The notes: a model not told the origin generated them from the letters alone. Shown: positions 10,698 to 20,582, counted from the stretch's first letter. The stretch: 64,000 nucleotides of DNA from Streptomyces sp. SUK 48 (GCF_009650765.1 NZ_CP045740.1:682001-746000); one strand, 5' to 3'. Program-made: numbers and translations.

Positions 10698-11506
10698 GCC
10701 GTACGCCCCACGCCGGCGTATCCGGCGAAGGCGAACGGATCCTCGTCCTCCGGCGCGGATTCCGGGCGCCAGAGCGGCATCGGCACCAGTCCGGGTTCCA
10801 CCATGTCGTACCCCTCGAAAAACCGCGCGACCTCGTCGCGCGAGCGCATGATCAGCGGGTTGCGAATGTCCTTGTATACGTCCACCGCGCCCTCGGCCCG
10901 CTCCGCGGACACGGGGATTCCCTCGTACGAGGCATGGGTGAGGATCAGCATGCTGCCGGGCGCGAGCGCGTCGCGCAGCTCGGCCACCGCCCCGTAGGGG
11001 TCGTCCGCGTCTTCCACGAAGTGCAGTATGGCAACGAGGAGGAGGGCGACTGGCTGGTTCAGGTCGATCAGCCGCAGGAGTTCGGGGCTGGTGAGTATCT
11101 CCTGGGGCTTGCGCAGGTCCGCCGCGGCCACGTCCGCGGTGTCGTTGTCCGCGAGCACGGCCTGGCTGTGCGCGACGGCGACCGGGTCGTGGTCGACGTA
11201 GACGACATGGGCGCCGGGGACGGCGCCCTGGGCTATCTCGTGCACGTTGCCGTACGTCGGGATGCCGGAGCCGATGTCGAGGAACTGGGTGATGCCCTGC
11301 TGCCCGGCGAAGCGCACGGCCCGGCGCAGGAAAGCCCGGTTGGCCTGCATCGTCTTGGGCAGCCCCGGCATGAAGTCCATGGCCTTGCGGGCGGCCTCCC
11401 GGTCGACCTCGAAGTTGTGTGAACCGCCCAGGTAGTAGTCGTACATGCGCGAGACGCTCGGCACCGAGATGTCGATGCTGCGTGGGGCCCAGGCGGGACG
11501 CTCCAT
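10694..11506 (-). CDS. SAM-dependent methyltransferase, DUF574 type
   Basis: A 270-residue member of the actinobacterial methyltransferase family earlier called DUF574. The opening SIDISVPSVSRMYDYYLGGS and the following ARKAMDFMPG/ANRAFLRRAVRF are diagnostic. The SAM-binding loop is FLDIGSGIPTYGNVHE, followed by VVYVDHDPVAVAHS. The substrate is unknown for the family. The start at 11506 is set by a good ribosome-binding site (TTGGAGAGATA before the ATG). It lies directly upstream of rmdA with a 4-nt overlap, so the two are co-expressed. The family often accompanies developmental and regulatory genes in Streptomyces. Confidence 0.9.
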   Translation of the reverse strand: MERPAWAPRSIDISVPSVSRMYDYYLGGSHNFEVDREAARKAMDFMPGLPKTMQANRAFLRRAVRFAGQQGITQFLDIGSGIPTYGNVHEIAQGAVPGAHVVYVDHDPVAVAHSQAVLADNDTADVAAADLRKPQEILTSPELLRLIDLNQPVALLLVAILHFVEDADDPYGAVAELRDALAPGSMLILTHASYEGIPVSAERAEGAVDVYKDIRNPLIMRSRDEVARFFEGYDMVEPGLVPMPLWRPESAPEDEDPFAFAGYAGVGRTA

Positions 11507-11905
11507 TATCTCTCCAAGGCGGGGACGTGGACATAGGCGATCCGGTGTTCGAGCTGAGGCTACTGATCGCCCGCCAAAGGAGCGACCCGAACCGGAAATT
11601 GACCATCCGTTCCCGGTCACTGCCTGCGGGAAGCGCCCGGCCGACCCCGCTCGGTGACCTTCCGGGGCGAGCGAGTGCGTCGACCGCGGTCCACCGCGGA
11701 TCATCGGTACGGGTGACACCTCGGACCGTCACTCGGTTGACGGTCCGGAGCCGTCGCCGCGAAGCGCCGAGGGTCGAACTGAGGTGCCTTTCAGGCCATG
11801 TCGGACTCATCCGATCGTCAAACCACTGATCGGCTTTATCCCTCCTTCGGACCAATACCGCCGCAGTCCGGGTTACGGCCGCTCCGCGCGTCCCATGATC
11901 TCCGG
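11507..11905. other. 399-bp divergent intergenic region
   Basis: This gap separates the methyltransferase-rmdA unit (minus strand) from the proline-rich lipoprotein gene (plus strand). Short open frames here look like shadows. The only clear structure is a 26-bp dyad at 11723-11748. The base composition is locally less GC-rich near 11790-11870, as expected of promoters, but I cannot place -35/-10 boxes with confidence. Confidence 0.5.
11723..11748. promoter_or_regulatory. 26-bp dyad upstream of the methyltransferase/lipoprotein genes
   Basis: Perfect 10-bp arms, cggaccgtca (11723-11732) and tgacggtccg (11739-11748), flank a 6-nt centre. The dyad is 217 bp upstream of the methyltransferase start and 158 bp upstream of the lipoprotein start. 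It could be an operator or a leader hairpin. The centre resembles a degenerate BldD-type box, but with mismatches. Confidence 0.45.
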
Positions 11906-12682
11906 GTGCATGGACTCCACCTGACCCGACGCGCGCCCGCCCCAAGGGTGTTGGCCCTGCTGGCGCTGGCCTGCGCGCTGACGGGCTGCCCGGTCGGCCA
12001 TGCGTCGGCCGACGCCTGCGCGTACGTCTCCACCGGGCCGGGCGGCACGGTGGCGGTGGCCTCGGCGGGCGATGTCCCGGTCGCGGCCTCGGGGGGCGGC
12101 ACCTCGGCCCTCACGGGCGGCGCCTGGGCCTTCGCCGGCTCCGACGCGGCCTCGGCCGAGGGGCCTTCGGCCACGGCGGGCGGTGCCTCGGCCTTCTCGG
12201 GAGGCGCCTCGGTGACCCTCTCCGGCGGCCGTCACCACCACTGGCCGCCTCACCACCACCGCCCGCCGCACCGGCACTGCCCGCCACCGCCGCCCCCGCC
12301 GACGTGCCCGCCCACCCCGACCCCGACCCCGACGCCGCCCCCCGCGCCCACCCCGACTCCCACTCCCACCCCGGCCCCGCCGCCCGAGCCGAAGCCGACG
12401 CCCAGGCCGCGGCCCACGCCGAAGCCCGCGCCGCCCGTCCGGGCGCCCCGGCCGACGCCCACCCCCACTCCCCCACCTGCTCCGAAGCCCGTACCGGCCG
12501 CCCCGAAGCCCAAGCCGAAGCCCCGGCCCACGCCGCGGCCTTCGGTGGCGCCGGTGAGCTTCCCGGCGTACCACCCGCATCCGGCCGGCCGGCCCGCCCC
12601 GGGCCACACCGCGCCCGTCACCTACGTCCTGCTCATCGCCGTACCCGCGATCGTCGCCGTCGTGGCCCTGCGCCCGCGCTGA
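11906..12682 (+). CDS. Proline-rich secreted lipoprotein with C-terminal membrane segment
   Basis: From the GTG at 11906 the protein has 258 residues. It opens with an arginine-containing n-region, a hydrophobic core (RVLALLALACALTGC) and a lipobox LTGC, so it is probably lipidated. An Ala/Gly/Ser-rich part is followed by a His/Pro block and about 110 residues of PTP, PKP and PRP repeats of the kind that span cell walls. It ends in a hydrophobic helix with a short basic tail (VALRPR). An earlier in-frame ATG at 11798 would put 36 hydrophilic residues before the signal, which is unlikely. No enzymatic domain is seen. The neighbouring surface genes suggest a cell-wall role (inference). Confidence 0.7.
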   Translation: MHGLHLTRRAPAPRVLALLALACALTGCPVGHASADACAYVSTGPGGTVAVASAGDVPVAASGGGTSALTGGAWAFAGSDAASAEGPSATAGGASAFSGGASVTLSGGRHHHWPPHHHRPPHRHCPPPPPPPTCPPTPTPTPTPPPAPTPTPTPTPAPPPEPKPTPRPRPTPKPAPPVRAPRPTPTPTPPPAPKPVPAAPKPKPKPRPTPRPSVAPVSFPAYHPHPAGRPAPGHTAPVTYVLLIAVPAIVAVVALRPR

Positions 12683-12714
12683 CCCGTCGGGCCGCTCTTC
12701 ACTGGAGGTTTCCG

Positions 12715-13479
12715 TTGTCGGATTGGCTTGTTCTCGTCCTCGGGATGCTGGGCGCCTGTGTCGTGGTGGTCCTCGTGACCTTCGTACGGCACCGGCGGGC
12801 ACCCGAGGACGAGGACCCCAACGAGACCCCGGACGTCATCGAGTACATGACGATGTGGATCGGCGTCGTGTACGCGATCGTCCTGGGTCTGGCCATCGCG
12901 GGCGTGTGGGAGGCGCGTGACTCCGCCCAGAGTTACGCGCAGTCCGAGGCGCAGGCGCTGCACGAGATCTCGGAGCGGGTGCGGGTGTACCCGCCGGCGA
13001 CCCGGGACCTCATCCGGGCCGATGTCAACTCCTATGTCAGCTATGTCGTGCACACCGAGTGGTCCACGATGGCCCGCCAGGAGCGCATCACCGACCACGG
13101 GACCGCGCTGCTCCAGAAGGTCCGTCAGGACGTCACCGACTACCAGCCGAGGAACGACTTCGAGGCGCAGGCGTACCAGCCGCTGCTGGACCAGATGGCC
13201 GCCGCGGACCAGGCCCGCAACGCACGGGGCGACTCGACGGGCGCCACCATGCCCTCGGTGGTGTGGTGGGGGCTGCTCACCGGGGCGGTCATCACCGTCG
13301 GCATGGTGTTCGCGCTGCAGATCCGGCGCACCCGCAGGGAGCTGATCCTGGCCGGGCTGTTCTCCGCGACCATCGCCTTCATGCTGTTCCTGATCTGGGA
13401 CCTGGACGCCCCCTACAGCCGGGGCATCGCGGTGACCGCGGAACCGTTCCTCAATCTGTTCCCGGGCATCGGGAGCTGA
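12715..13479 (+). CDS. DUF4239 (bestrophin-like) membrane protein
   Basis: A 254-residue integral membrane protein starting at a TTG with a strong GGAGG site 7-12 bases before it. An N-terminal helix (LVLVLGMLGACVVVVLVTFV) and a second one (MWIGVVYAIVLGLAIAGVW) precede a charged helical central domain. Two C-terminal helices follow, MPSVVWWGLLTGAVITVGMV and LAGLFSATIAFMLFLIWDL. This layout is typical of DUF4239 proteins, which are distantly like bestrophin channels; their function in Streptomyces is not established. It follows the lipoprotein gene by 32 bp and may be co-transcribed. Confidence 0.85.
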   Translation: MSDWLVLVLGMLGACVVVVLVTFVRHRRAPEDEDPNETPDVIEYMTMWIGVVYAIVLGLAIAGVWEARDSAQSYAQSEAQALHEISERVRVYPPATRDLIRADVNSYVSYVVHTEWSTMARQERITDHGTALLQKVRQDVTDYQPRNDFEAQAYQPLLDQMAAADQARNARGDSTGATMPSVVWWGLLTGAVITVGMVFALQIRRTRRELILAGLFSATIAFMLFLIWDLDAPYSRGIAVTAEPFLNLFPGIGS

Positions 13480-13507
13480 GCGGACCGGACGGCCCGACGG
13501 CCGAAGT

Positions 13508-13547
13508 CCCGGACCGGCGGCCCGCGCACAGGGGCCGCCGGTCCGGG
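13508..13547. terminator. 16-bp stem terminator between convergent genes
   Basis: Perfect arms 13508-13523 (cccggaccggcggccc) and 13532-13547 with an 8-nt loop. It lies between the DUF4239 gene and the convergent glycine-rich protein gene. Confidence 0.85.
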
Positions 13548-13576
13548 CGTTCTCGGGGAACCCCCTACGGGTTCCC

Positions 13577-14596
13577 TCAGACCCGCCGCTCGCCCCTGCG
13601 GCGCAGCCAGTACGCCCCGCCGCCGATCAGGGCCACGCCGACCAGGCCGCCGCCGATGGCCATGTCCGCGGTCGTCGCGCCGCTGGTCCTGCTGCCGCCG
13701 AGGCCGCCGTTGACCCCGCCGATCACCGTGAAGGCCCGGGGCCGGGTGATGGTGCGGCCGTCGCAGCGCACGGAGATGTCGTACCGGCCGGCGCGGGCGT
13801 TGCGGTTGACGTAGACGACACCGCGCGCGGTGTCGTCCCGGAACGGCGTCAGGGGCGCGGTGCGGAAGGCCCGGGAGGCCATCTCGCCGCCGCGCCGGCA
13901 GCCCTGCACGGTGACCATCAGCCGGCCCCCGGCCGCGACCACGCCCGGTGAGACGACGATGTTGCGCAGTCCGCCGTCGCCGGGCCCGTTGCCGAAGTCA
14001 CCGCCCGGGCCGCCGTCGCCGGGCCCGAAATTGTCGCCTCGGCCGCCATTGTCGCCCCGGCCGCCATTGTCGCCCCGGCCGAAGTCGTCGCCCCGGCCGT
14101 TGCCGCTGATCCGGCCGTTGCCGCTGATGGTGCCGTTGAAGTGGCCCTCGAAACGGCCGTTCCCGCTGAAGCCGCCGTTCCCGTTGAAATTCCCGTTCCC
14201 GTTACCGAAGTTGCCGCCTCCGTTCCCGTTCTCGAAATTACCGCCCCCGCCGCCACGGCCCCCACCGCCACCGCCACCGTTGCCGCCTCCGCCCCCGCCA
14301 CCGCCGCCACCACCACCGAAGTTGCCTCCTCCTCCGCCGCCCCCGCCGCCGACGATCCCGCCTCCGCCACCTCCGCCACCGTTACCGAGATTCCCGCCCC
14401 CGCCACCGATTCCGATGGCCCCGTTCCCGAAGTTGCCGACACCGGTACCGGGGCCGACGATGGTCCCCGAGCCCGTACCCGTGCCTCCCGTGGTGCCGCC
14501 CCCGTTGCCCATGCCGTCCGCGACGGCCACGGGGGCGGCGAGTCCGAGCACGGCCACCGCGGTGCACGCGGCCGCCAGGGCGCGTTGGTTTCGCAT
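13577..14596 (-). CDS. Glycine-rich cell-wall protein with C-terminal anchor
   Basis: A 339-residue secreted protein. A Sec signal (ALAAACTAVAVLGLAAPVAVA) ends near residue 28. About 170 residues of Gly/Asn/Phe repeats follow (GGGG, GNGG, GNGNFNG). A conserved-looking domain comes next, with two cysteines (VTVQGCRRGGEMASRAF ... YDISVRCDGRTITRPRAFTV). The C-terminus is a hydrophobic helix followed by RRRGERRV. That tail looks like a wall-sorting signal, but there is no LPXTG or LAXTG box. It is divergent from a class F sortase gene 288 bp away, making it a candidate substrate (inference). The glycine repeats make strong antisense shadow frames. Confidence 0.8.
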   Translation of the reverse strand: MRNQRALAAACTAVAVLGLAAPVAVADGMGNGGGTTGGTGTGSGTIVGPGTGVGNFGNGAIGIGGGGGNLGNGGGGGGGGIVGGGGGGGGGNFGGGGGGGGGGGGNGGGGGGGRGGGGGNFENGNGGGNFGNGNGNFNGNGGFSGNGRFEGHFNGTISGNGRISGNGRGDDFGRGDNGGRGDNGGRGDNFGPGDGGPGGDFGNGPGDGGLRNIVVSPGVVAAGGRLMVTVQGCRRGGEMASRAFRTAPLTPFRDDTARGVVYVNRNARAGRYDISVRCDGRTITRPRAFTVIGGVNGGLGGSRTSGATTADMAIGGGLVGVALIGGGAYWLRRRGERRV

Positions 14597-14884
14597 GTGA
14601 TCCTCCGCGGAAGGCACCCCGGGGCCCGTCCCCGGTCGATCGGCGAGAAAGCACCTCCCAGCAAAACCCTCGGGCGCGCGGAACACGCCCGCATGTCGAG
14701 AATGGTCCGTCCTGGTGATCCGACACACCGCACGACAACCTGACAATCGGATATAGCCGCAGGTCACGGACCGTCAGAAAATTCCTGGGAACGGCAACTC
14801 GGATGGCGCACCACGAGGGTGACGGGCCACCCGTTCGCCACTCGGCCCGTCGCCGCTCGCCCGCGCGGGACTTAGCTTTTTCCC

Positions 14885-15622
14885 ATGCGCAACGCAGGGG
14901 ACGACCGACGCTTCGAGACGGGACGGCGCGTGTCCGCGCCCCGGCTGTACCAGCCGGCCCGGCTCCCCGAGGAGGACGAGGGCGACGCCGCACGGCGCCG
15001 GCGGCGCGCCCCGTGGGGTGTGATGGCGCTGCTGCTGCTCTCCGGTCTGGCACTCCTTCGCAACGGCTCGGGCGAGTTCGACGTCGGCCCGCCGCAGCCC
15101 GCCTCGGCGGCGGCCCCGGACACCCACCCCCCGCGGAGCCCGCTGCCCACCGGGCCCGTACCGCTGGCGTTCTCCGCGGCGGACCGGGTGCGCATCCCGG
15201 CGATCCACGTGGACGCGCCCATCACGCCCGTGGGTCTGGACCAGACCGGGGCGGTGAGCGCGCCGCCGCCCGAAGACCCGGATCTGGCGGGCTGGTTCAC
15301 CGGTGCGGTCTCCCCCGGCGAGAAGGGCACCTCGGTCATCGTCGGCCATGTCGACAACCAGCAGGGCCCCGCCGTGTTCTACGGGCTCGGAGCGCTGAAG
15401 AAGGGCGACCGCGTCGAGGTCACGCGCAAGGACGGCAGGACGGCGGTGTTCGAGATCTACGGCGTCGAGGTCTTCTCCAAGGCCGGCTTCCCGGGCGACC
15501 GGGTGTACGGCTCGAAGGGCGCCCCGGAGCTGCGCGTCATCACCTGCGGCGGCGGTTTCTCCAAGCAGAACGGCTACGACGGCAATGTCGTCGTCTTCGC
15601 CCGCCTGGCCGCGGTCACCTGA
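14885..15622 (+). CDS. Class F sortase
   Basis: A 245-residue membrane-anchored transpeptidase. A cytoplasmic basic stretch and a single helix (WGVMALLLLSGLALL) are followed by a proline-rich linker. The sortase fold begins at VRIPAIHVDAPITPVGL. The catalytic histidine is in SVIVGHVDNQQGPAVFY and the cysteine in LRVITCGGGF; a C-terminal arginine (FARL) can complete the triad. Class F sortases are the actinobacterial type with a short catalytic domain, and their sorting motifs are poorly defined. Its divergent neighbour is a glycine-rich wall protein, and a deacetylase follows convergently. Confidence 0.92.
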   Translation: MRNAGDDRRFETGRRVSAPRLYQPARLPEEDEGDAARRRRRAPWGVMALLLLSGLALLRNGSGEFDVGPPQPASAAAPDTHPPRSPLPTGPVPLAFSAADRVRIPAIHVDAPITPVGLDQTGAVSAPPPEDPDLAGWFTGAVSPGEKGTSVIVGHVDNQQGPAVFYGLGALKKGDRVEVTRKDGRTAVFEIYGVEVFSKAGFPGDRVYGSKGAPELRVITCGGGFSKQNGYDGNVVVFARLAAVT

Positions 15623-15655
15623 ACCACCGCGGCCCGGCGGGGGTTGGGCGCGGCG

Positions 15656-16504
15656 TCAGACGCGCCGGTTCGGCACCGTGAGGCGGTATCCGCTGTCGAG
15701 CAGATGGGGCAGCCATTTCTGGATGGCCGCCACGGTCTGCGAACGGTCGCCCCCGGCGTCGTGCGAGAGGATCACCACGCCCGGCGCGGCGCCGCGCTCC
15801 ACCCGGTCGATGATGACGCCAGTGCCGGGCGTGTCCCAGTCGGTGGTGTCGATCGTCCAGGCCATCGGCTCCATGCCCATCTCGGCGCCGAGCTGGAAGG
15901 TGGCCTTGTTCCAGGCGCCGTAGGGGGCGCGGAACCATTGCGGGAGCTCGCCGTAGGTCTTCTCGATGATGTGACTGGTGCGTTCCATCTCGGACTCGAT
16001 CTCCGAGCGGTCGAGGGTGGTCAGCAGGGGGTGTGTCCAGGTGTGGTTGCCGACGACATGGCCGTCCTGTGCCATCCGGGCCACCAGGTGCGGGTTGGCC
16101 TCGACGCACTCGCCGCACAGGAAGAACATCGCGCGTACGTCGTGCCGGGCGAGGGTGTCCAGGATGTGCGGGGTGTAATCGGGGTTGGGGCCGTCGTCGA
16201 AGGTCAGCATCATCTGCCGGCCGTGTTCGGAGATCCGGAAAATGGGTTCCGTGCGCACCTTCAGCCTGCGCGGCACGGAGTGCGGCGGGGCGCCTCCGGT
16301 GAGCGGCTGGAGCCGGAAGGCGGAGGACTTCAGGGGCGCCTGGCGGGCCTGCGGGCCGGGGGCCGGCGCGGGCGCGGAGGCGGCGGTCGGGGCGCCCTCC
16401 TCGTCGGCGCCCGCCACGATGAGACCCGCGGTGCCGGCCGCGCCGAGGGCGGCGGCACCGGCGAGGAGCATACGACGGCGTGTGAACAACTGATCCTTCT
16501 GCAT
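15656..16504 (-). CDS. Secreted polysaccharide deacetylase (NodB domain)
   Basis: A 282-residue carbohydrate esterase family 4 protein. It starts with a twin-arginine-like signal (FTRRRMLLAGAAALG) and an Ala/Pro linker. The NodB domain follows with motif 1 MLTFDDGPN (catalytic and metal aspartates), motif 2 GNHTWTHP (metal histidines), motif 3 RAPYGAWN, motif 4 near DTTDWDTPG and motif 5 VVILSHDAGG. All catalytic positions are present, so it should remove N-acetyl groups from peptidoglycan, chitin-like or other wall sugars outside the cell. It ends 33 bp from the convergent sortase gene. Confidence 0.92.
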   Translation of the reverse strand: MQKDQLFTRRRMLLAGAAALGAAGTAGLIVAGADEEGAPTAASAPAPAPGPQARQAPLKSSAFRLQPLTGGAPPHSVPRRLKVRTEPIFRISEHGRQMMLTFDDGPNPDYTPHILDTLARHDVRAMFFLCGECVEANPHLVARMAQDGHVVGNHTWTHPLLTTLDRSEIESEMERTSHIIEKTYGELPQWFRAPYGAWNKATFQLGAEMGMEPMAWTIDTTDWDTPGTGVIIDRVERGAAPGVVILSHDAGGDRSQTVAAIQKWLPHLLDSGYRLTVPNRRV

Positions 16505-16738
16505 GACCCATCAGTCGCCCCGCGAAGGGTCGCCGCACCGCAACGGCACGGCGTGCGGGCGGTATTCCACCCGGTCGGACCAGCGCGGGCACCACCCGCG
16601 GTGCCCCCGAGGGGGCTCCGGCGACCCGTCGGCCGCCGCGGACGTCGTCACGGCAACGGGTGGAGCGGCGAGTCGAGTTGGCGCGGTCGGCGGGCGCCGG
16701 CGACGGGACTCGCCCCGGCCATGAGCCGGAGCCGGGGC

Positions 16739-19700
16739 TCAGCGGTGGCGCACCAGCGGGAACGGCAGGGTCTCCCGGATGGTGAGCCCGGTGAGGAACA
16801 TGACGAGCCGGTCGACGCCGAGGCCGAGGCCGCCGGTCGGGGGCATCGCGTAGTCCAGAGCCTGGAGGAAGTCCTCGTCGAGCTCCATGGCCTCCGGGTC
16901 TCCGCCGGCCGCGCGCAGCGACTGCTCGGTGAGCCTGCGGCGCTGTTCGACGGGATCGGTCAACTCGGAGTAGGCGGTGCCGAGTTCCATGCCGAAGGCG
17001 ACGAGGTCCCAGCGTTCGGCGAGCCGGGGGTCGGTGCGGTGCTGCCGGGTCAGCGGGGAGACCGCGGTCGGGAAGTCCTTGTAGAAGGTGGGCAGTCGGG
17101 TGTGCCCCTCGACCAGCCGCTCGTACATCTCCAGGACGACGTCCGCGGGCTGGTCGTCCGGCGTGTACGGCACCGAGGCGCGGTCGCACAGCCGGTGCAG
17201 GCGCAGCAGCTCGGTGCCCGGCCCGATCTCCTCGCCGAGGGCCTCGGACAGGGCGCCGTACACCGTCTTCACCGGCCAGTGCCCGGAGATGTCGTACTCC
17301 TCGGTGCCTCTGCGGGCCACCGGGGCGCCGTGGGCTGCGGTGGCCGCGCCCTGGATCAGTTCGCGGGCGAGGTCGAGCATCACGTCGTAGTCGGCGTACG
17401 CCTGGTACGCCTCCAGCATGGTGAACTCGGGGTTGTGCTTGGGGGACACGCCCTCGTTGCGGAAGGTGCGGCCGAGTTCGAAGACCTTCTCCAGGCCGCC
17501 GACGCAGAGCCGCTTGAGGTACAGCTCGGGGGCGATGCGCAGATACAGGTCGAGGTCGTAGGCGTTGCTGTGGGTGGTGAAGGGGCGGGCGTTGGCGCCG
17601 CCGTGGATCTGCTGGAGCACCGGGGTCTCGACCTCGACATAGCCGCGCGCGGACAGGCCCTGGCGCAGGGCTCCCACGGCGGCGGAGCGGGCGCGGAGCA
17701 CGGCGCGGGCGGCGGGCCGGGTGACCAGGTCGAGGTGGCGCAGCCGGACCCTGGCCTCGGGGTCGGTCAGGCCCCGGCGCTTGTCGGGCAGCGGGCGCAG
17801 GCACTTGCCGGTGAGCTGCCAGCCGGTGGCGAAGACGGTGGGCTCGCCCCGGTCGCTGAGGCCGCTCGTCCCGGTGACGGTGATGTGGTCGCCGATGTCG
17901 GCGTCGGCGGTGAAGCGGGCGAGGGCGGCGCCGCAGCGGTCGCGGGTGAGGGCGATCTGGTGGTCGCCGGACCAGTCGCGGAGCACCGCGAAGACGATGC
18001 CGCCGAGGTCGCGGACCAGCATGATCCGCCCGGCGACGGTGACCTGCTCGCCGGGCGGGACGTCGGCGAGGGCGTGGGTCGGGGGGCGGACGCCGACGGG
18101 GTAGGGGTCGGTGCCCGCGGCGCGCAGCCGGTCGAGCGTGCGGTGGCGGACCCGGACCTGGTCGGGCAGTCCCGCGTCCGGGGCGGCGGGCGCGGCGCCG
18201 GTGTCGGGGGCGGGCGCGGGCGTGAGCGGCGGGGCCCAGGGCGCGGACGGCCGCCCGGCCGCCCGGTGCCCCTTGCCCCACAGGGTGCGCAGGGACGGTA
18301 CGGGGACGAAGCCCTCGGCGATGCCGGAGGCCAGGCCGATCCGGGCGAGGGAGGCGGTCTCGCCGTAGCAGATGAAGCGCGGGTACCACTCGGGGTGGTA
18401 CTTGGCGTTGGAGCGGTACAGGGCCTCCAGCTGCCACCAGCGGGAGAAGAACAGCAGCAGCCGGCGCCACAGGCGCAGGACCGGGCCCGCGCCGATGCGG
18501 GCGCCCTCCTCGAAGACCGAGCGGAACACGGCGAAGTTCAGGGAGATCCTTCGGATGCCCAGCTTCGGCGCGGCGGCGCACAGTTCGGTGACCATGAACT
18601 CCATCACGCCGTTGGGCGCGGCGCGGTCGCGGCGCATCAGGTCGAGGGAGACGCCGTCGGTGCCCCAGGGCACGAAGGAGAGCAGCGCGAGCAGCCGGCG
18701 GTCCTCGCCGCATGCCTCCACGAGCAGGCAGTCGCCGTCGGCGGGGTCGCCGAGCCGGTCCAGGGCCATGGAGAAGCCGCGCTCGGTCTCGGTGTCGCGC
18801 CAGGCGTCGGCCCGGTCGACGATCTCCTCCATCTCCCGTTCGCCGAGCGAGGCGTGGCGGCGGATGCGGCAGGTGGCGCCACTGCGGCGGACGCGGTGCA
18901 CGGCCTGCCGGGTGACGCGCATGTCCCGGCCGTCCAGATCGAACCCGGCGACGTGCAGGATCGCCTCGTCGCCGAGCTGGAGGGCGCCGAGACCGGCCCG
19001 GGCGTAGGCGCGGGCGCCGTCCTCGGAGGCGCCCATCACGGCGGGCACCCAGGCGTAGCGGCGGGCCAGGTCCAGCCAGGCGGCGATGGCGTGCGGCCAT
19101 GCCTCCGGATCGCCGACGGGGTCGCCGCTGGCCAGGCACACCCCGACCTCGACGCGGTAGGTGACGGCGGCCTTGCCGCTCGGTGAGAAGACGACGGCCT
19201 TGTCGCGGCGGGTGGCGAAGTAGCCGAGGGAGTCGCGCTCGCCGTACGCCCGCAGCAGGGCGCGGATGCGGGCCTCCTCGTCGCCGTGCAGGGCGGCCTC
19301 CAGGCGCTGTGAACGGAACAGCGCGGCGGCGGCGTTGAGCAGGGCGAGGGCGCCGAGCAGCCCGAGCACGAAGGTGACCTCGCGGGACGGGTGCCCGGTG
19401 AAGGAGCTGGCGGAGACGAGGCCGCCGCAGACCCGGTCGGCGGCCCACGCCAGGTGCTCGTCCGCGGGGAGGGTGCCCGGGAACAGCAGGACCAGGCCCC
19501 AGCCGAGCAGGATCGCCGCGGCGAGGCCGCCGAGCAGCACGGCGAGGGCGCGCCACACCGCGCCGCGGCGGGAGGCGGCGTAGAACTCCCGGCGGGCCAC
19601 GAGCAGCAGGACCAGCAGCAGGCCGCACAGGATCAGGGAGGGCAGCGACTGGGCGTACACGCCGAGGGCGAGGCCGAGCGCGTCGCTGAGGACGAGCAGG

Positions 19701-20008
19701 CCCAGGTAGACGACGACCAGCCACCAGGCGACCTTCTTGCGGGCGGCGGTGGCCCCGGCCAGCAGGAACAGGAAGACCGCGTAGGCGAGGTTGGCGCTGA
19801 TGGGGACCAGCAGCAGATCGACGGTCCGCACGAGCGGGCGCAGCACCCGGCGCAGGGGCTCCACCAGCGCGATCGCCGCGCACAGCAGCCCCAGCGCGGC
19901 GAACAGCCCGCCGAACGCCTCGGGCACCCAGCCAAGCCGCCCGCCGCCGGCCGGGGGGTCCTCCCCCGCGCCGTCCCTGCGCGCGGCGGGCTCCGCGGTG
20001 GCGGTCAT
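16739..20008 (-). CDS. lysX: Bifunctional lysyl-phosphatidylglycerol synthase/lysyl-tRNA synthetase
   Basis: A 1089-residue fusion that charges tRNA with lysine and transfers it to phosphatidylglycerol, making the membrane less negative and more resistant to cationic peptides. The N-terminal quarter has about seven membrane helices. Next is the DUF2156 lysyl-transferase domain (for example [20 protein letters not shown]). An OB-fold ([18 protein letters not shown]) and a class II synthetase domain follow, with motif 2 [16 protein letters not shown] and motif 3 [15 protein letters not shown]. The ATG at 20008 begins [12 protein letters not shown]; an upstream extension of 50 residues lacks coding character. 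It matches the mycobacterial LysX layout. Confidence 0.95.
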   Translation of the reverse strand: MTATAEPAARRDGAGEDPPAGGGRLGWVPEAFGGLFAALGLLCAAIALVEPLRRVLRPLVRTVDLLLVPISANLAYAVFLFLLAGATAARKKVAWWLVVVYLGLLVLSDALGLALGVYAQSLPSLILCGLLLVLLLVARREFYAASRRGAVWRALAVLLGGLAAAILLGWGLVLLFPGTLPADEHLAWAADRVCGGLVSASSFTGHPSREVTFVLGLLGALALLNAAAALFRSQRLEAALHGDEEARIRALLRAYGERDSLGYFATRRDKAVVFSPSGKAAVTYRVEVGVCLASGDPVGDPEAWPHAIAAWLDLARRYAWVPAVMGASEDGARAYARAGLGALQLGDEAILHVAGFDLDGRDMRVTRQAVHRVRRSGATCRIRRHASLGEREMEEIVDRADAWRDTETERGFSMALDRLGDPADGDCLLVEACGEDRRLLALLSFVPWGTDGVSLDLMRRDRAAPNGVMEFMVTELCAAAPKLGIRRISLNFAVFRSVFEEGARIGAGPVLRLWRRLLLFFSRWWQLEALYRSNAKYHPEWYPRFICYGETASLARIGLASGIAEGFVPVPSLRTLWGKGHRAAGRPSAPWAPPLTPAPAPDTGAAPAAPDAGLPDQVRVRHRTLDRLRAAGTDPYPVGVRPPTHALADVPPGEQVTVAGRIMLVRDLGGIVFAVLRDWSGDHQIALTRDRCGAALARFTADADIGDHITVTGTSGLSDRGEPTVFATGWQLTGKCLRPLPDKRRGLTDPEARVRLRHLDLVTRPAARAVLRARSAAVGALRQGLSARGYVEVETPVLQQIHGGANARPFTTHSNAYDLDLYLRIAPELYLKRLCVGGLEKVFELGRTFRNEGVSPKHNPEFTMLEAYQAYADYDVMLDLARELIQGAATAAHGAPVARRGTEEYDISGHWPVKTVYGALSEALGEEIGPGTELLRLHRLCDRASVPYTPDDQPADVVLEMYERLVEGHTRLPTFYKDFPTAVSPLTRQHRTDPRLAERWDLVAFGMELGTAYSELTDPVEQRRRLTEQSLRAAGGDPEAMELDEDFLQALDYAMPPTGGLGLGVDRLVMFLTGLTIRETLPFPLVRHR

Positions 20009-20111
20009 GGTTCCGACTCTAGGGAGGGGGACAGGGGACGCGCGCGTCGAGGCGTGCTCCCGGTGCGCCCTGGCGGTCCACGGGAAGCGGCGGTTCCGAT
20101 AGCCTCGGGAC

Positions 20112-20582
20112 GTGACGGAGCAGCACGAAGAACATGCGCAGCGGTTCGAACGGGGCACGGACGGGCCGAAGGTGATCCTGGTCGGCGTGGACGGCTCCGA
20201 GTCCTCGATGCGCGCCGCCGCCTACGCGAGCGGTCTGGCCCGGCGGCAGCACGCGCTGCTCGCGGTGGTGTACGTGCGGCCGGTGCTGGCCGCCGGGGCG
20301 GCGCTCGGGGCGCCGGTGATGGAGACGACCGACGAGATCGCCGAGGATCTGGTGACGCAGATCCGGGAGGCGGCCGAGCGGGTCCGCGGGATATTCGAGG
20401 TGCGCTGGGAGTTCCACACCTTCCGGGGCGACCCCTACGCCGGACTGGTGACGGCGGCCGAGGAGCTGACGGCGGACGCGGTGGTGGTGGGCGCCTCGGA
20501 GCAGGCCGGGCACCGGATCATCGGGTCGGTGGCGGTGCGGCTGGTGAAGGCGGGACGGTGGCCGGTGACGGTCGTTCCGTAG
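20112..20582 (+). CDS. Universal stress protein, UspA family
   Basis: A 156-residue single-domain protein starting at GTG. It has the N-terminal strand [18 protein letters not shown] and the ATP-binding-type loop [20 protein letters not shown] near the C-terminus, close to the G-2X-G-9X-G-S/T pattern. Such proteins bind nucleotides and modulate stress survival. Its 3' end overlaps the convergent MFS gene by 65 bp, so the two transcripts are antisense to each other there. Confidence 0.9.
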   Translation: MTEQHEEHAQRFERGTDGPKVILVGVDGSESSMRAAAYASGLARRQHALLAVVYVRPVLAAGAALGAPVMETTDEIAEDLVTQIREAAERVRGIFEVRWEFHTFRGDPYAGLVTAAEELTADAVVVGASEQAGHRIIGSVAVRLVKAGRWPVTVVP

